From Acidimicrobiaceae bacterium (GTDB lineage: Bacteria; Actinomycetota; Acidimicrobiia; Acidimicrobiales; Palsa-688), in the NCBI GenBank assembly GCA_003156795.1, contig PMHU01000234.1, forward strand, positions 1 to 7,322: a stretch of DNA of 7,322 bases. The letters are read 5' to 3'. The notes under the pieces were generated by a model. That model ran no database searches. It was not told where the DNA came from and saw only the letters and a list, made by a program, of their open reading frames with translations. Made by a program: the position numbers and the translations under genes. Each line of letters starts with the position of its first letter. Position 1 is the stretch's first letter. Of the stretch, positions 6,422-7,322 are shown piece after piece.

Positions 6422-6425
6422 GAGG
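6420..6425 (+). promoter_or_regulatory. Displaced ribosome binding site of the FAD-binding protein gene
   Basis: A perfect AGGAGG, but 29 bases before the ATG at 6455, too far for normal initiation. Eleven bases downstream is ATT (6437), in frame with the ATG; ATT is a rare start codon. The distance seems to result from the tandem duplication that follows. Confidence 0.5.
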
Positions 6426-6428
6426 CAA

Positions 6429-6464
6429 GTTCAATCATTGGGGCGGGTTCAATCATGGGGCGAG
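6429..6464 (+). repeat. 18-base tandem repeat spanning the start codon
   Basis: Copy 1 is GTTCAATCATTGGGGCGG (6429-6446) and copy 2 is GTTCAATCATGGGGCGAG (6447-6464). The first ten bases are identical, and the rest aligns after a one-base T insertion in copy 1 and one missing A near its end. The ATG start is in copy 2; the equivalent in copy 1 reads ATTG. Confidence 0.8.
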
Positions 6465-7322
6465 CGGAGCAAGTGATAGCCATAGTCGGTGGTGGGGCAT
6501 CCGGAGCGTTGACCGCGCTCCAGATCAGGGAGAGCGCGCCAGGACTGGTGCGCGTCGTCGTGATCGAACCCCGCTCGCGTCTGGGAGGTGGCGTTGCCTA
6601 CAGCACGGGCGACTCACATCATCTTCTGAACGTGAGGGCGGAGCGCCTCAGCGCGTGGTGCGACGAGCCCACCCACTTCGCAAAGTGGGCCTCCGGGCGA
6701 GGACTCTCCGTCGCTTCGGGGTTCCTGCCGCGGTCGGCCTACGGTGCTTATCTTTCCTCGCTCACGGAGGACGTAGAGCACATTCGAGCGAATGTGGTTG
6801 ACGTCTCCCCGTCGGGAGGCAAGGTCCGCCTCGGATTGTCAACCGGGGCTCGGTTCAGCGCGGATCGGGTTGTCCTCGCCCCGGGTGCTTCGCCGACAAC
6901 TTGGCCTGAACGCGCTGAGTACGGAGACCGGCGCTTCATACGTGATCCGTGGACGCTTGGAGCGTTCCGGGGAATCCGGGAGGGCCTACCCGTCCTCCTC
7001 GTCGGTTCGGGTCTGACGGCAGTCGACGTCTCCTTGAGTCTGCACTCCGCTGGGCACGGTCCGATAGTTGCGGTCTCGCGGCACGGTCTGCTGCCGGCCG
7101 CGCACCACGAGCAGGCCGTGAAGCATTCTGAAGTGCATCCGCCGTTTGACCTGGGGTCGATCAGCGAGATGTTGGCATGGGCCCGATCTCGAGCGGAGGA
7201 GCTCGGCGGGTGGGTACCACTCTTTGACGCGCTGAGACCGCACTTCGATGGTCTCTGGCAGTCTCTCCCGGCCTCCGAGCAGGAGCGCTTCCTGCGGCTC
7301 GTGTACCGGCACTTCGAGGTGA
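6455..7322 (+). CDS. FAD/NAD(P)-binding protein, partial (C-terminus off the right edge)
   Basis: Two-dinucleotide-fold flavoprotein of the NAD_binding_9 (PF13454/COG4529-like) group; the reaction is unknown. The frame is open for 289 codons to the window edge; relatives are usually 450-500 residues, so about 60% is present. The N-terminal FAD-binding motif is IAIVGGGASGA (8-18), with the ribose-binding acid Glu38 in VVVIEPRSRLGGGVAYS (34-50), the family-typical HLLNVRAERLSAW (56-68), the LAPGA motif (141-145) closing the first domain half, and a second Rossmann-type motif LLVGSGLTAVD (181-191). SRHGLLP (208-214) is also typical. No signal peptide, so cytoplasmic. ATG 6455 gives the usual short tail before the first strand; its own ribosome binding site is poor (see the displaced AGGAGG at 6420). 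It follows dipZ on the same strand after 260 bases, probably with a separate promoter. Confidence 0.9.
   Translation, partial: MGRAEQVIAIVGGGASGALTALQIRESAPGLVRVVVIEPRSRLGGGVAYSTGDSHHLLNVRAERLSAWCDEPTHFAKWASGRGLSVASGFLPRSAYGAYLSSLTEDVEHIRANVVDVSPSGGKVRLGLSTGARFSADRVVLAPGASPTTWPERAEYGDRRFIRDPWTLGAFRGIREGLPVLLVGSGLTAVDVSLSLHSAGHGPIVAVSRHGLLPAAHHEQAVKHSEVHPPFDLGSISEMLAWARSRAEELGGWVPLFDALRPHFDGLWQSLPASEQERFLRLVYRHFEV

Larger units (their letters stand above)
6195..6454. other. Intergenic region between dipZ and the FAD-binding protein gene
   Basis: No conventional gene in these 260 bases. The first part is GC-rich and has no hairpin followed by a T-run, so I cannot identify a terminator for dipZ. 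From about 6355 the composition turns AT-rich, with a pure purine tract at 6362-6379, tiny start-to-stop frames at 6383-6421 and a tandem repeat at 6429-6464, described separately. Confidence 0.6.

Overview
The window is high-GC chromosomal DNA with the look of a free-living actinobacterium, possibly an Acidimicrobiia-like or other soil lineage; that placement is inference. The evidence is an F420-type luciferase-like oxidoreductase, a DipZ-type CcdA-thioredoxin fusion of the mycobacterial kind, G/C-rich third codon positions, and start sites where a TANNNT box lies 6-7 bases before an ATG, as in leaderless actinobacterial transcripts. No mobile element, CRISPR array, tRNA or rRNA was seen.

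Layout from left to right. (1) Bases 1-803, minus strand: the first 267 codons of an alpha/beta hydrolase that runs off the left edge. (2) Bases 804-911: a compact divergent promoter region with two adjacent perfect palindromes. (3) Bases 912-1583, plus strand: a TetR/AcrR-type repressor, the obvious candidate to bind those palindromes and control both itself and the hydrolase. (4) Bases 1584-1938: 355 bases with no convincing gene. (5) Bases 1939-3189, plus strand: a CelD/BioF2-like (FemAB-fold) GNAT-family acyltransferase. (6) Bases 3110-4090, minus strand: a luciferase-like F420-dependent oxidoreductase, convergent with gene 5 and overlapping its 3' end by 80 bases. (7) Bases 4091-4406: a 316-base divergent intergenic region with a promoter-embedded palindrome on the oxidoreductase side and a small inverted repeat next to the ribosome binding site on the other. 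(8) Bases 4407-6194, plus strand: dipZ, encoding a membrane electron-transfer domain fused to an extracytoplasmic thioredoxin domain and a CBM-like C-terminal domain. (9) Bases 6195-6454: an intergenic region with an unusual AT-rich leader holding three tiny start-to-stop frames and an 18-base tandem repeat across the next start codon. (10) Bases 6455-7322, plus strand: the first 289 codons of an FAD/NAD(P)-binding protein that runs off the right edge.

The genes do not form one operon. The clearest functional unit is the TetR/hydrolase pair. DipZ and the two flavin- or deazaflavin-type enzymes share a redox theme, but nothing in the sequence proves they work together. I do not see a clearly new multi-gene system. 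The most unusual points are the promoter architectures, the antisense gene overlap and the leader of the last gene. Two real genes (the first and the last) are open at the window edges.
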